Positions 37,301-43,187 of a stretch of DNA of 64,000 nucleotides are shown one piece after another; position 1 is the first letter of the stretch; every line of letters starts with the position of its first letter. The DNA lies in the NCBI GenBank assembly GCA_016165875.1, contig JABBOT010000080.1, forward strand, positions 35,664,364 to 35,728,363, written 5' to 3'. Position numbers and translations under genes: made by a program. Under the pieces are notes generated by a model. That model worked only from the letters and a program-made list of their open reading frames with translations. It was not told the origin of the DNA and did no database searches. The DNA is from Acanthopleura granulata. Taxonomy: Eukaryota; Mollusca; Polyplacophora; Chitonida; Chitonidae.

Positions 37301-38937
37301 TGACGTTATAGCAGCTTCAGTGCAGTATTGAAAATCCTATAGGGATGCGCAGTATCTAGCTGTAGTAGGGCGTGAAACACCAATAAATAAATAACGGAAG
37401 TACAGTTGGGGCCTATATCCACCATCTGTTAACAACCAACTCAAATCGGCATTACAGGTCAACTACTGCGCCGTCTACGAGGCCACACGCAGGGGATCAG
37501 CAGTTTATCAGTGTGCTCACAAGGGACCAAGTTTGTCAGCCATAGCTCGAACAAACAAGATGGCGCCTTTCGACTGTGGGATGCTCAAACGTTTCAGTGT
37601 ATGGCTAGCTTCAAGGGAGACAATGAGGTGAATATGACATAACGCATGGCAGTCAGCAGAATCGTGTGGAATTAGTTTATCCTCCATTCACTGAGTGACA
37701 TATTTCTCACGTCCGAAACATCAGTACGCCAGTAATTATGCTCTATATTTGACATTCTTTCTCTCATTTGCAATACCGGAGTTTAGAGTTTTCATGTTAC
37801 GACATCTGTGGGGTAAATCAGTGCAATTTAACATGAGAAAACCTGAAAATTACCCAAGAAGATGACTTTAATTTCCTGAAATAATTAGATGATCTCCCAG
37901 GCGAAACCGGCGATTAGAGTGACCTATGCTGTTTTTGTAGAAAATAACGATGCAAAGTTCCCATTCTGATTTTAAAGGAAAAGGCAGTGGAAGTACTGGG
38001 CCATTTGTGATAAAAGAGTATGATTTGAAGACTTAAAAAACAGCCATCAAAGTTTTTGTTAGATCTTTTTACTCCCAATACAACGAATTTCAAATTCAGA
38101 TCACAGTATTATTAAATCCGGATTAGCGGATACGACATGAATCGGGGCGATTACTTATTACCATTCTATCTCTTAACTGTTCACAACGCTACACTTATAG
38201 GTCTGCATACGAATTCTGTTCGATTTCGGATGGTTAGCTGCTGCACCTTGTTTTGTCAGTGCACAAACCAAAACGAATAAGTGACAAGATGCCAATGTAC
38301 AAACAGCATTTTGAATACAGATAGGAAGGAGTTCGGCTTGAGCGACCAGCCCGACACAGGTCATTCAGCCAGCCTCGGGTCGGTAAAGTGTCAGTGTATT
38401 CTGACTGCTATGGGACCTTACAGTGATAGCCTGAGAAAACGTCTAAATATTATCGAATGTTGTTTTTCAAATCTTCAAACCTTACTTACAACTTCCTTTA
38501 CACTTTCCCGGTCTTTTCCTTTAAATATTCAATGTTGTTTTCGTTGCTATTCATTTGTCGCTTTGCTGTCTTGCATGTAGATATCTCACATCCAACTGCT
38601 GCCCCACGGTGACCTGATTCTGGGAGGGGACACCATGACCCGTGAGGTGGTCAGTTGGTCATTGGAGGGGTGTGGCAAGGTGGCTCCTAACCCCAAGCCA
38701 GGGCCCATGGATTTTAAGGGAGAAAAGCTGAACCTGACCTTGAAGTTGGACGAACCGGAGGAATGCCCCGAGGATTTGACGGATCCAGACACGGACGTGG
38801 ACGAAATCAGTGACGAGCCGGAATTTCCAGAGGAGACGGACAGCGCTTTGGAGGACACGATTGACGCGAAAACTGGTTATGATGGAGACAATGACAACAC
38901 CAGTAGGGAGTTGTCTTTAGACCTAAGTCTTAGGTGA
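947..38937 (+). CDS. NWD1: NACHT and WD repeat domain-containing protein, NWD1-like (whole gene, 26 exons placed, one missing)
   Basis: STAND-class ATPase of the NWD1/NWD2 family. Family proteins are cytosolic signalling scaffolds with a nucleotide-switched NACHT module and WD40 propellers. The invertebrate role is not known to me; an innate-sensing or scaffold role is inference. Order: DUF4062 from about residue 112 (VRIFTSSTF, then DMRWGVRD), linker, P-loop GESGCGKSS at about 477-485, Walker B PIVILLDALDQL at about 565-576, winged-helix/helical region with DVLSCDDDVLNEMF, a segment with PQPLRFSSSYNLRKL, WD40 repeats from about residue 950, and an acidic tail. Placed exons total 5,315 nt, about 1,771 codons. 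Every junction keeps frame except around 24.6-26.0 kb, where one exon of 3n+1 nt is missing from the model. Human NWD1 is about 1,560 residues and NWD2 about 1,740. The segments DVLSCDDDVL, WTPP and PQPLRFS favour NWD1 over NWD2. The start is uncertain. Confidence 0.9.
1618..1955 (-). mobile_element. tRNA-derived SINE copy (family A), diverged
   Basis: Reverse-oriented copy: ATTTATTT tail, then GCCCTTTTACGCCGTTCTCA, the body with GGAAACCGGAAAGAGCC, GGCAGACCTTCC, GAAGCCAGCATGAGCTG, and the tRNA-like head. It has an internal duplication of CCCTGACCATTCATG. Confidence 0.8.
5305..5410 (-). mobile_element. SINE family A fragment with internal deletion
   Basis: Tail and GCCGTTCTCAAGAAC join directly to AGAGCCCGGGAGAAAACCCA, so the middle of the body is missing. 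It ends within the head-proximal body. Confidence 0.75.
5645..5930 (+). mobile_element. SINE family A copy, near full length
   Basis: Starts with a tRNA-like head: A-box-like TTGCTTAGTCGGTTAGCGCG and B-box-like GTGAGTTCAAGTCC, then GGAAGGTCTGCCAGCAAC, GGTCGTGGATTTCTCCCC and ATAATGCTGGCCGCCGTCGT. The tail is disturbed by a poly-A run. The head is too diverged to be a working tRNA. Confidence 0.85.
10797..11000 (+). repeat. Dispersed repeat copy (family C)
   Basis: Shares with 12405-12560 an ordered series: GGATATCGCCACGATATGGC, CATCATTCATTCT, AAGACACT, TTTGACC, AAGTA, and GGTGTTAAACTCCCAAG. A related short copy is at 32745. Confidence 0.55.
12405..12560 (+). repeat. Dispersed repeat copy (family C)
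   Basis: Second diverged copy of the 10.8 kb element in the same intron: CCAGGACATGGCT, ATAATCATTCATTCTGCAAG, GTTTGACCGAAGTATAAC and GATGTTAAACCCCAAGGAAG. Confidence 0.5.
13162..13364 (+). CDS. NWD1: NWD1-like exon 2: DUF4062 core
   Basis: Acceptor TTTGACAG, donor GTAAGT. Encodes DTYQERNRLCKTVYPKL, then FCHELGYEFQVVDMRWGVRD and LCLKEIQQC, ending GPFFV. This matches the YPxLRxFC and FQVVDxRWG pattern of NWD1/NWD2 DUF4062 domains. Enters in phase 1 and leaves in phase 0. Confidence 0.92.
13678..13799 (+). CDS. NWD1: NWD1-like exon 3: DUF4062 end
   Basis: Encodes TFLSHKYGYRPLPRCIDAE and then FEILVGGLTPEENG. In relatives the same place has a GxKYGxxxxP motif. Phase 0 in, phase 2 out. Donor GTAAGT at 13800. 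Confidence 0.9.
14098..14125 (+). other. G-rich run with G-quadruplex potential, intronic
   Basis: GGGAGGGCGGGGGTGGGTGG then CGTGGGGG: at least four runs of three or more G with 1-6 base loops on the plus (sense) strand, in NWD1-like intron 3. Confidence 0.5.
14577..14665 (+). repeat. MITE-like repeat copy
   Basis: Contains TTGTGGCAGGGTGAGTCTAT followed by GCCACCAAAGTGCTGCCGCC and ACTGGGACATCAT. The same block occurs inverted at about 40815-40900. Confidence 0.65.
15418..15626 (+). CDS. NWD1: NWD1-like exon 4
   Basis: Encodes KWYKKDENMVPAHYVLEP, equivalent to the conserved RDENxxPxxYxL segment after DUF4062 in NWD proteins, then a charged helical stretch ending TYRVS. Acceptor GCCGCAG, donor GTGAGT at 15627. 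Confidence 0.9.
16823..16951 (+). CDS. NWD1: NWD1-like exon 5
   Basis: Encodes ITEKEILNAIGGARN, then VWFNRVIRDINNQEK and VAKFLG. Frame is continuous with exons 4 and 6 (phase 1 on both sides). Acceptor TATTTTCAG. Confidence 0.88.
17115..17198 (+). repeat. 27-28 bp tandem repeat, three units
   Basis: AAGCATCTAAAGCGTTCTGA followed by CATATGT, starting at 17115, 17143 and 17170. Intronic, nearly identical units. Confidence 0.9.
17530..17658 (+). CDS. NWD1: NWD1-like exon 6, with GC splice donor
   Basis: Encodes DSTGNAFKDREIRGQVKHLK, then PDHIFTYMIPWTES. The only donor that keeps frame into GIDPDHNENH of exon 7 is GCAAGT at 17659, which makes this a GC-AG intron. Read through, the frame continues a few codons to a TGA at 17700. 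Confidence 0.85.
18025..18236 (+). CDS. NWD1: NWD1-like exon 7: linker to NACHT
   Basis: Encodes GIDPDHNENHRKYMNKLCED, a helical segment, and YIEVCHHATLCQTMCNSFKG. Ends TLD before GTAGGT. Two GT dinucleotides overlap here; only 18237 keeps frame into ALRQYIQSQ of exon 8. Confidence 0.88.
18630..18772 (+). CDS. NWD1: NWD1-like exon 8: NACHT P-loop
   Basis: Encodes ALRQYIQSQSRSALVLSGES followed by GCGKSSTMAMVAKLS. GESGCGKSS is a complete Walker A (GxxGxGKS), so nucleotide binding is expected to be intact. Acceptor TTTCTTTCTAG, donor GTAGGC. Confidence 0.95.
19099..19201 (+). CDS. NWD1: NWD1-like exon 9: NACHT
   Basis: Encodes RCLGTTTESSNVAILLRSLI and QQMDRVFRPKSIPTQ. Matches the xLGTTxxSSxxxxLLxSxxxQ block that follows the P-loop in NWD proteins. 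Donor GTAAAT at 19202. Confidence 0.93.
19545..19640 (+). mobile_element. SINE-like fragment (family B)
   Basis: Body shared with 30050, 57035 and 60090: GTCAATGTCCTGACAAAGGC, CTGTGGTTTATA, ACTCCACCCATAAA. Diverged and without a head. Confidence 0.4.
20108..20323 (+). CDS. NWD1: NWD1-like exon 10: NACHT Walker B
   Basis: Encodes SYKRTKALAEILKKRLSEAG, then RPIVILLDALDQL (Walker B, hydrophobic strand ending in Asp) and WIPSHLPPHVKVVVSTLPHG (sensor-like strand with Ser-Thr). The acceptor is a less usual AAG at 20105-20107 after a pyrimidine run. Phase 0 on both sides. Confidence 0.93.
20947..21277 (+). CDS. NWD1: NWD1-like exon 11: post-NACHT helical region
   Basis: Encodes VLITDEKQFLTIPEMDVAEA, FHVFMNAFQRCQLPLFLKLS, FEEARRWRSHD, and GILFVSRTLGYLTL. 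These correspond to the CxxPLxLxLxFEEARxW and VxRxLGYI blocks of NWD1. Donor GTAAGT at 21278. Confidence 0.93.
21779..21931 (+). CDS. NWD1: NWD1-like exon 12: winged-helix region
   Basis: Encodes SKTGLTETELEDVLSCDDDV, LNEMFQYWTPPHRRLPPYL and LVRLRAEIGPYIG. Very close in pattern to the GLSExELxDVLSLDDxVL and WTPP segment of vertebrate NWD1, the best single indicator of family. Confidence 0.95.
22465..22525 (-). mobile_element. SINE family A tail fragment
   Basis: TTATTTATTTTTTTGATTGG then TGTTTTACGCCGAACTCAGG. Only the tail-proximal 60 bp is present. Confidence 0.65.
22687..22833 (+). CDS. NWD1: NWD1-like exon 13
   Basis: Encodes AVRGEDEVRVITWFHRQFSE, then AFERYCSDVTKSRDMHVAL and AEYFRGTWAG. 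Matches the HRQxxExxxERYL and LAxYFxGTW blocks of the family. Phase 1 on both sides. Confidence 0.93.
23221..23434 (+). CDS. NWD1: NWD1-like exon 14
   Basis: Encodes GVSKPYSDSGSEGKADRLVS, PQPLRFSSSYNLRKLNNLPY and HLINAGQRDILKKAALINL. The PQPLxFS, NLRKLxxLPYHLxxxG pattern is conserved in NWD1. Donor GTAAGA at 23435. Confidence 0.93.
23702..23935 (-). mobile_element. SINE family A copy
   Basis: TTTATTTATTTCATTGATGT, CTCAAGAATATTTCACTTAT, GGCCAGCATTATAGTAGGAG, GGAGGAGCCCGGGGAAAGCC, CGCAGGTTGCTGGCGGACCT. It ends in the head region with GCTAGAGCGCTAACCCGCTT. Confidence 0.85.
24436..24595 (+). CDS. NWD1: NWD1-like exon 15
   Basis: Encodes NAVLADFSMAREKFPHDEEI, then KLVQEALQLSQSALLYDE and LPSHLIGRFPSEKE. 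Corresponds to the LVREALQLSxPAL region before the WD repeats. Ends in phase 0 at GTAACG. The next family segment is not recovered in frame. Confidence 0.9.
25010..25117 (+). CDS. Candidate NWD1-like exon 16, frame unresolved
   Basis: A piece with acceptor-like GTGCACAG before it and donor-like GTATAA after it. It has a 31-codon open frame starting at 25025 (LGHRLYKAEYLYHSYLGC). The neighbouring exons demand phase 0 in and phase 1 out, which this piece does not give, and a TGA lies at 25013-25015. Either the real exon is elsewhere in 24.6-26.0 kb, or the sequence or gene is frame-disrupted here. Confidence 0.25.
25977..26126 (+). CDS. NWD1: NWD1-like exon 17: first WD40 repeat
   Basis: Encodes EPSDLPVKYLMPDKKILIPP, GGQLVHCLAGHTQIVTCMDM and TSDGRYVATG. 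PPGG, GHTxxVTCMxxxxDGRYVATAS is a textbook WD repeat opening. The exon 3' end and its donor are the first unit of a tandem array that fills the start of the next intron. Confidence 0.93.
26089..26660 (+). repeat. Tandem array built from exon 17 3' end plus splice donor
   Basis: About nine diverged units of 55-73 bp, starting near 26089, 26159, 26223, 26278, 26348, 26416, 26474, 26547 and 26616. Each unit carries GTATGGATATGACGTCAGAT-like sequence, the end of a WD40 strand, and often CTACAGGTAGGT. The first unit is the true exon end and donor at 26127; later units are intronic. Several keep the coding frame, for example a unit reading MDITSEGHYVATG. Many contain TGACGTCA or near variants. Confidence 0.9.
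27097..27462 (+). CDS. NWD1: NWD1-like exon 18: WD40 repeats
   Basis: Encodes ASHDESVRVWNANKGTLHML, FICSGDRVIAVNSDLAILGL and so on to ETGEKILQIDNQVMGDEKFQ. SHDESVRVWN closes the first WD blade begun in exon 17 and two or more weaker blades follow. Acceptor TTCACAG, donor GTAGCC. Confidence 0.94.
27840..27891 (+). repeat. 26-bp tandem duplication
   Basis: GGCCAAGCAATGTGTTGCTA then CATGAA, twice in a row with one mismatch at the end. Intronic. Confidence 0.9.
28292..28540 (+). CDS. NWD1: NWD1-like exon 19: WD40 repeats
   Basis: Encodes AQGHLVAVATYGSPVLRVAD, IESGEFLHNRDMLDP, then ALAISPDQATIVFTSSMEND and IYICDLVSLNTLRVIGG. Phase 1 on both sides. Donor GTAAGT at 28541. Confidence 0.93.
29040..29335 (+). 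repeat. Degenerate tandem repeat, about 45-47 bp period, intronic
   Basis: Six or seven diverged units, most beginning ACAAGGAYNCATTYTTC-like and ending ACTAACCTAYC-like. Because the period is near a multiple of three, a frame stays open for over 100 codons with a 15-residue rhythm (for example HKDTHSSRM). This explains the open frame, and I do not call it a gene. Confidence 0.6.
29408..29771 (+). CDS. NWD1: NWD1-like exon 20: WD40 repeats
   Basis: Encodes RNTDLFQKFNFTVDGRILYF, LTCVNLVSGKLKDRLVHPCK, VTDIISRDLKTVASVSSDNA and VRVWNLIKDNSD, then an acidic TTEDLDIPN stretch. SSDNAVRVWNL is a WD blade end. Donor GTACTT at 29772. Confidence 0.94.
30050..30175 (+). mobile_element. SINE-like fragment (family B)
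   Basis: AAGTCAGTCAGCAATTTACC, AAAGGTCAGTGGCTAACCCC, TGGCACTCCTCTTAACCTCG and CCCATAAAACTGATATG. The best preserved copy of this second body in the window. Confidence 0.55.
30568..30691 (+). CDS. NWD1: NWD1-like exon 21
   Basis: Encodes QILQLPNFRYVLVQSEDVNY, ENLQVYDVIKRRPVRNARLL. Enters in phase 2 (completing Arg) and leaves in phase 0 at GTAGGC. The correct frame is not the longest open frame at this place. Confidence 0.9.
31185..31720 (+). mobile_element. Non-LTR retrotransposon (LINE) 3' fragment, degenerate
   Basis: Lies in an NWD1-like intron. The frame at 31367-31621 reads LRDFQYKILNRITPTISFLH, then KIGQRTDEICVYCRLEKDTR and EHTFIEYPESQK. This is the familiar region after the reverse transcriptase domain, with FQYKIxxRIxxTxxFLxKIG and a C-x2-C...H zinc-binding pattern. 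The upstream part (LINNENYYP region at 31224) is in another frame, so it is a dead, 5'-truncated copy. Confidence 0.7.
31866..32015 (+). mobile_element. SINE family A copy, 5'-truncated
   Basis: Begins at GAAGGTCTGCCAGCAATCTG, continues with ATAATGCTGG-like and CGTATAAGTGAAATATTCTT, and ends ATAAATAAATAAATAAATA. The tRNA-like head is missing. About 145 bp after the LINE fragment. Confidence 0.85.
32231..32405 (+). CDS. NWD1: NWD1-like exon 22: WD40 repeats
   Basis: Encodes DAALTACDVTLVDTTSVVLT, TGSRRAYLVDLTTMTITRKL and QGTMSQYGSDMVV. Acceptor GACTTTCAG, phase 0 in and phase 1 out. Confidence 0.92.
32745..32845 (+). repeat. Dispersed repeat fragment (family C) with ATTC microsatellite
   Basis: GATGTGGATCGCCACGGTAT, GACTGAAATATTGCCGAAGT, GGCGTTGAGCAATAATCATT, then (CATT)n. 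Related to the copies at 10.8 and 12.4 kb. Confidence 0.55.
32988..33100 (+). CDS. NWD1: NWD1-like exon 23: WD40 repeats
   Basis: Encodes EAFTFTRGRSHIKVYNLQTG and LTIAVIRSPVTNKLSAMM. IKVYNLQTG is a WD blade end. Acceptor TTCTCCAG, donor GTGCGT. Confidence 0.92.
33764..34004 (+). CDS. NWD1: NWD1-like exon 24
   Basis: Encodes KSPNEQLVAVSTEFPGPMLL, FSARDRVLRHILGPQELRCY, FFTKCGAFLMMNVAAVPPGI and ESYYVAVSTKTG. Phase 0 in, phase 1 out; donor GTGAAG. Confidence 0.92.
35484..35645 (+). CDS. NWD1: NWD1-like exon 25: WD40 repeat
   Basis: Encodes GKVEHHLIDRRDYNNYLNDL, CRVSVGAGCHLREMLVLVGS and EDGVIRLWELSTG. VGSEDGVIRLWELSTG is a strong WD blade. Donor GTGAGC. Confidence 0.94.
35895..36400 (+). repeat. 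Degenerate repeat region, intronic
   Basis: Pyrimidine-rich sequence in which a module of the form TTCCTGTAAATCTCAACCCC followed by TTCTGC and a CCATGCCGTTTA-like stretch recurs at irregular spacing (near 35924, 35993, 36036, 36148, 36341). No coding signal seen. Confidence 0.4.
37066..37295 (+). mobile_element. SINE family A copy
   Basis: Head remnant with GTAAGTTCAAGTCCAGCTC (B-box region), body with GAAAGGTCCGCCAGGAACCT and GCGGATGGTCGTGGGTTTCC, tail CAATCAAATAGATAAACAAA. A tail-only fragment follows at 37360-37393. Confidence 0.85.
37458..37627 (+). CDS. NWD1: NWD1-like exon 26: WD40 repeat
   Basis: Encodes GQLLRRLRGHTQGISSLSVC, SQGTKFVSHSSNKQDGAFRL and WDAQTFQCMASFKGDNE. RGHTQGISSLSV and FRLWDAQT are a complete WD repeat. 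It lies 65 bp after a short SINE tail fragment. Confidence 0.95.
38581..38937 (+). CDS. NWD1: NWD1-like exon 27: last WD strand, acidic C-terminal tail, stop
   Basis: Encodes ISHIQLLPHGDLILGGDTMT, REVVSWSLEGCGKVAPNPKP, a Glu/Asp-rich stretch (EECPEDLTDPDTDVDEISDE), and a terminal KTGYDGDNDNTSRELSLDLS followed by LR and TGA TAA. The terminal codons are the first unit of a 75-bp minisatellite continuing downstream. Confidence 0.93.
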   Translation: MSHIQLLPHGDLILGGDTMTREVVSWSLEGCGKVAPNPKPGPMDFKGEKLNLTLKLDEPEECPEDLTDPDTDVDEISDEPEFPEETDSALEDTIDAKTGYDGDNDNTSRELSLDLSLR

Positions 38938-39512
38938 TAACAGAAAACTCCTTATGACGGAGACAATGACAACACTATTGGAGAATTGTCCTTAGAATTA
39001 AGCCTAGGATTATGGCAGAAAACTCGTTATGATGGAGAGAATGACAACCCTTTTGGAGAGTTTTCCTTAGACCTAAGCCTAAGGTGATGACGCGAAAACT
39101 CGTTATGATGGAGGCAATAACAACACAAGTGGTTAGTTGTCCTTGGACCTAAGCCTTGGGTGATGACAGAAAACTGGTTATAATGGAGACAAAGACAACA
39201 CGAGTGGAGAGTTGTGCTTAGATCTAAGTCTAAGGTGATGACAGTAAACTGGTTATGGTGGAGACAGTGACAACACGAGTACAGAGCTGTCGTTAGACCT
39301 ACGCCTAAGGTGATGACAGAAAAGTGGTTATGATGGAGACAATGACAACATGAGTGGAGAGTTGTCCTTAGAAGTAAGATTAAGGCGATGCCAGAAAAGT
39401 GGTTATGATGGAGACAATGACAACACGAGTAGGGAGATTAAGCCTTAAGTGATGACAGAAAACTGGTTACGATGGAGATAATAACAACACGAACGGCGAG
39501 GTTTTCTTAGTT
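38869..39512 (+). repeat. 75-bp minisatellite beginning inside the last NWD1-like exon
   Basis: Units start with AAAACTGGTTATGATGGAGA-like sequence at 38869, 38944, 39019, 39095, 39170, 39245, 39320, 39395 and 39459, so the period is 75 bp with one 76 and one 64. Unit 1 encodes the C-terminus and stop. 75 is divisible by three, and units 2 and 3 stay in the same frame. Confidence 0.95.
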
Positions 39513-39739
39513 TTAGGTCTCCCTATTCCTCTGTAAATGTTCATTTGCCGGATCCTCGATCTAAGTTTTTAGTACTCTCAGATGCGATGGGGAGACTTTT
39601 CCAACCAAAGTAATTCGAATCCGATGTGTGTAATCTTTTGCTAACGCTTGCCTTTACAGTGACTATTTTGGGAAAAAACTCCAAATGTTGTATTCATCTA
39701 ATCCAGCAAGAACAGGGGCGGGGGGAGAGCGCACCAGCG

Positions 39740-39975
39740 CGGCGAAATGAGCCAGGAGCCTCTCACCAATGCGGTCGCTGTGAGTCCAGCTCATGCTGGC
39801 TTTCCTCACCGGCCGTACGTAGGAAGGTCCGTCAGCAGTCAGCGGATGGTCGTGGGTTCCGTCCGATTTCTACCCGGGTTCCTCCCGACATAATGATAGC
39901 CGCCGTCATATAAGTGAAATATTCGTGAATACGAAGTATAACATCAGTCAAATAAATAAATAAAATAAAATAAAT
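39740..39975 (+). mobile_element. SINE family A copy
   Basis: GAAATGAGCCAGGAGCCTCT, CACCAATGCGGTCGCTGTGA, GGCCGTACGTAGGAAGGTCC, and tail CAAATAAATAAATAAAATAA. The A-box end of the head is lost. Confidence 0.85.
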
Positions 39976-40789
39976 GAGAACAATGGACAATTCGGCTCAT
40001 ACTCAAACAGCCATTACTCTTGAAAAGATGCTTCATTCACAAAACTTAGTACCTCACCTTATTTTCTTGTAATTCATGCAAGTCTGCTCTGGATATTGTA
40101 GGTTGAGAGACTGGCTGAACATACCAAATCGCATTAGGTCCAGTCTTCACTGAACCTATTTCTGAAATCCATTTGTATCCGATTTATTATAGCAACCTAG
40201 AGCATACAGCAATGTCGTATAGCGTGAACAGTTATCCCAATTTTGTCGTATATTCACATTTTATGGAACAGAGAGCGTTTTAGTATCTGTCGTGTGAAAA
40301 CAAATTACTGTACAATCAATGCTGTAGAGTCTTAAAGTACAGAAGAATTCGGTGACTGACAGAGTATCACTCAATTCTTACCGGTTTATCACCTTTAATT
40401 TTTAATTCGTAGCAAATTAGTATCTTATCGTGTTGTTAAAACTCTCGTTCTTGTTCTACATAGATCCAGTTATGTACGTAGATTCACTTATGTATAATTA
40501 CCCTATTTTTGCTACTTGTTATTTGAAACGCCTTTTGCCAAATAAAAATATTTTTACATTTCTTGAACACATGGAGCGTTTATAATAGGTCTATGCGTAG
40601 CGTATCTAATTTTCTATTGAGCAAATTCGTTTAGAGCATACACTGAATGAAAGATCCAGGATCCAACCAAGGTCGAGTCTTTCAAAACGCTGTTAAAAAT
40701 GGTGTCTGAGCTGCCTAGCTTGACGCTCAGTATTGAGAGGTTAGAGCAAGGAAACAGGATTGGTCGGCCCAGTATCGGTATAATGTGAG

Positions 40790-40935
40790 TGGGTAGGGTG
40801 TCATGTCTGGTGTTTTCGGCATGATGTTCCAGTGGCGGCAGCACTTTGGTGGCATGGACTCGCCCTGCCACAAGAAGACACAGTGTATGTATACATTCAT
40901 CAAGTCCTCGTCTCCGTATGACTGAAGAAATTGTA
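40790..40935 (-). repeat. MITE-like repeat copy, inverted relative to 14.58 kb
   Basis: On the minus strand it reads TTGTGGCAGGGCGAGTCCAT, GCCACCAAAGTGCTGCCGCC, ACTGGAACATCATGCCGAAA. The part near 40770-40800 resembles 58225-58270 as well. Confidence 0.65.
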
Positions 40936-41447
40936 CAGTACGACGTAAAATCCAAAGCATACATACATACGTTTTACGACGGCCATATATATATATGAAC
41001 AGTATCTAGACTACAGCCTAAAAATCAGCCCATAATATATATTACCATATGCGTTAATTGGTACAGTCCTTGTGCAAGTGCGTGAGGACAAAAAACAGCA
41101 CGAATCGCCAGAGATCCAACTTGTGTGTTAGCCATCGCATTGTCGAGACGATATATGTTACGATACTGTCTTTCGTGAATCCGGATGACAAATGCGTAGT
41201 GTGATGGGCACACTGTGATTCCTACACAGCAGTACTATTCACTTCACCCAAGCACCCTTATTTATAATACGTTAGTTTGGCAACTGGCAGCGGATATAAT
41301 ATTTATGGTTAGACTAGGTTAGTCGTGCCCCTATGAATAACGGACGACTACATATGTGTACAGGAAACACTGTCCTGCTCACCATTATCAGGAGAGAATA
41401 GCTGATGTGTTACATTATTAAGCGGTCGGTTTTATGAGTGATGGAAA

Positions 41448-41690
41448 CTAGAGTTCCTGCTGTAAACTACTGACATCTGGTGGGTTCAGCTTAGAAACTT
41501 TCCCACATGTGGTGCACCAATATGCATACCATTTTGGTTGTAGAAGCGTGGTCTTCAACAAACGTTTGACTGATCGAACGGTCCCAACTGACAACCACTT
41601 ACTGTCAACAGGGCCACACAAACAATGAGACCAGCTTTCTGGCCAAGGCCTGGGTTTGAACCTGCACCTCATGCCTGGATAATATTACAT
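41448..41690 (-). repeat. Repeat with pseudo-tRNA B-box
   Basis: The minus strand has AGGTTCAAACCCAGGCC (B-box-like) near its 5' end, followed by GCTGGTCTCATTGTTTGTGT. Probably another SINE family. Only one copy is visible here, so the call is weak. Confidence 0.35.
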
Positions 41691-42718
41691 ATGTTATACA
41701 TTCCAAAAAAAAAATAAATTGGCCAAACTTTAAAAGGCAAGGAACAGATACAGACTTTTACACATTCTGTACAAGTTTATTTACAGCTTTTCATATCAGA
41801 AAATACATATACATACATGTCTTTTGTGAATATGGCTGCTTCAATATACTGACTCATTTCATTCAGCCTTGAAGTATACCTCTGACAGCTAAGTACAACA
41901 TGTGTACAGCATTATTCGCAGCAAAGTCTACAGAGAAAGCTGTATTTGATTTCAGATGGGCTAAGTAATTTTGTAGTATATACATCAATTTTTTCCTGGT
42001 CACAGAGCCCATAACTTTCCTGAAGCTGAATAATTTCAGCCATAGTAATGGGTCCAGATAAACTGTAAATCTGACATTTCATTTCACACTTACACAAGGA
42101 ATTTATGTATAGGATACCAATTTGCACACAACTTTCACCACACTGCTTGGGTCAAGAACGTAATCTTGGAAACAATGTTAGGAAATCAGACAACAAATGT
42201 GACAAAATTGGAGACGGTATAAGACAGGGGTAGTCCATTAGAATGGAAAAAGTGAGTTATTCAAAAACCCTGACTTAGATGATGAGATAATCAGTACTTT
42301 TGAATACAATTGTCCCAAATTATTAGATCTCCAGTCTCAAGCATGTATAAGACAATCTGCGGCATCCAAGAAATTACATCATGTGAATGAGGGTTCCAAA
42401 TATGGCTCTTTGGAGAATGCAACTTAGAAGCATGAAAGATTTTGCAGATATAATCATGTTGACAAAATTGTAGGATTCTTAATATCATACAATGAGTTAA
42501 GAAAGTAAAATTCAAGATTCAACCCGAAGCCACAGAAATATTACATGTAGTACCGTAAGAACAGAGCTGCTAAAAAAAGGAAGCACTTGAACCAAATTTT
42601 TAGAGATAACAGCGGATATAAGGCCCATCCCACTATGGGTGACAGCCACAACTGCAACCGCAACTATTACGTTGGAAATATAGAATGATCTTTATTCTGT
42701 ATTATCCATGTCACCAAG

Positions 42719-42816
42719 CTAAGGCAGGACCTGTTCGATTTTCTTGGCGAGTGTTTTCATGCCGGCGACTGTGGGCATAGTACACAACGTCATGTTGTTG
42801 AAGTTGTCCTTGTCAC
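42719..42816 (-). CDS. Last exon of an unidentified minus-strand protein
   Basis: On the minus strand, acceptor TACTGCAG is followed by a frame reading DKDNFNNMTLCTMPTVAGMK and TLAKKIEQVLP then TAG. Enters in phase 1, which fits the donor of the exon at 43188-43287. Composition is protein-like and no repeat explains it. I do not recognise the family. Confidence 0.55.
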
Positions 42817-43187
42817 CTGCAGTACATACAGGCCAAAAGTAGTGGGTAAAGATGAGTGTCCCACACCCAAGACTGATTTTGGGCCTGTATCCCAAAATAA
42901 TAGTTCTTCATTCTGACAAATATAGTCAGTTTTCTGCTTCACAACATGAAGGCTTTTTCTTAATATTGTGCTACACTACCCTTCCCTTTCCCCAAACACC
43001 CACGAAAATTAATGGAAGTAATGACAGACAATATAGACAGAATGAATAACCAATAGACTTGCATTCATAATGGTGATATATCATATCCTTCATTTTCTGT
43101 CATTTTCCAGTTTACAAGCCAAATCGGCATTGCAACTGTGTCGAGACGACACAGGGTGGGGGCTCTCGTGAACTATCGTAATTTTAC

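Larger units (their letters stand above)
38938..42718. other. Intergenic region between convergent genes
   Basis: Holds the tail of the 75-bp minisatellite, a SINE copy at 39.74 kb, a MITE-like copy at 40.8 kb, and a pseudo-tRNA-containing repeat near 41.5 kb. The 3' UTR and polyadenylation site of both flanking genes should lie here. AAATAAAA near 40540 (plus) and AATAAA on the minus strand near 41778 are candidates. No coding exon seen. Confidence 0.5.

Noticed and set aside
38586..38858. Minus-strand Ser-rich 90-codon frame
   Set aside because: It is the shadow of the acidic tail of NWD1-like exon 27.
40614..40964. Minus-strand 116-codon open frame
   Set aside because: It overlaps the MITE-like repeat shared with 14.58 kb and has no domain.
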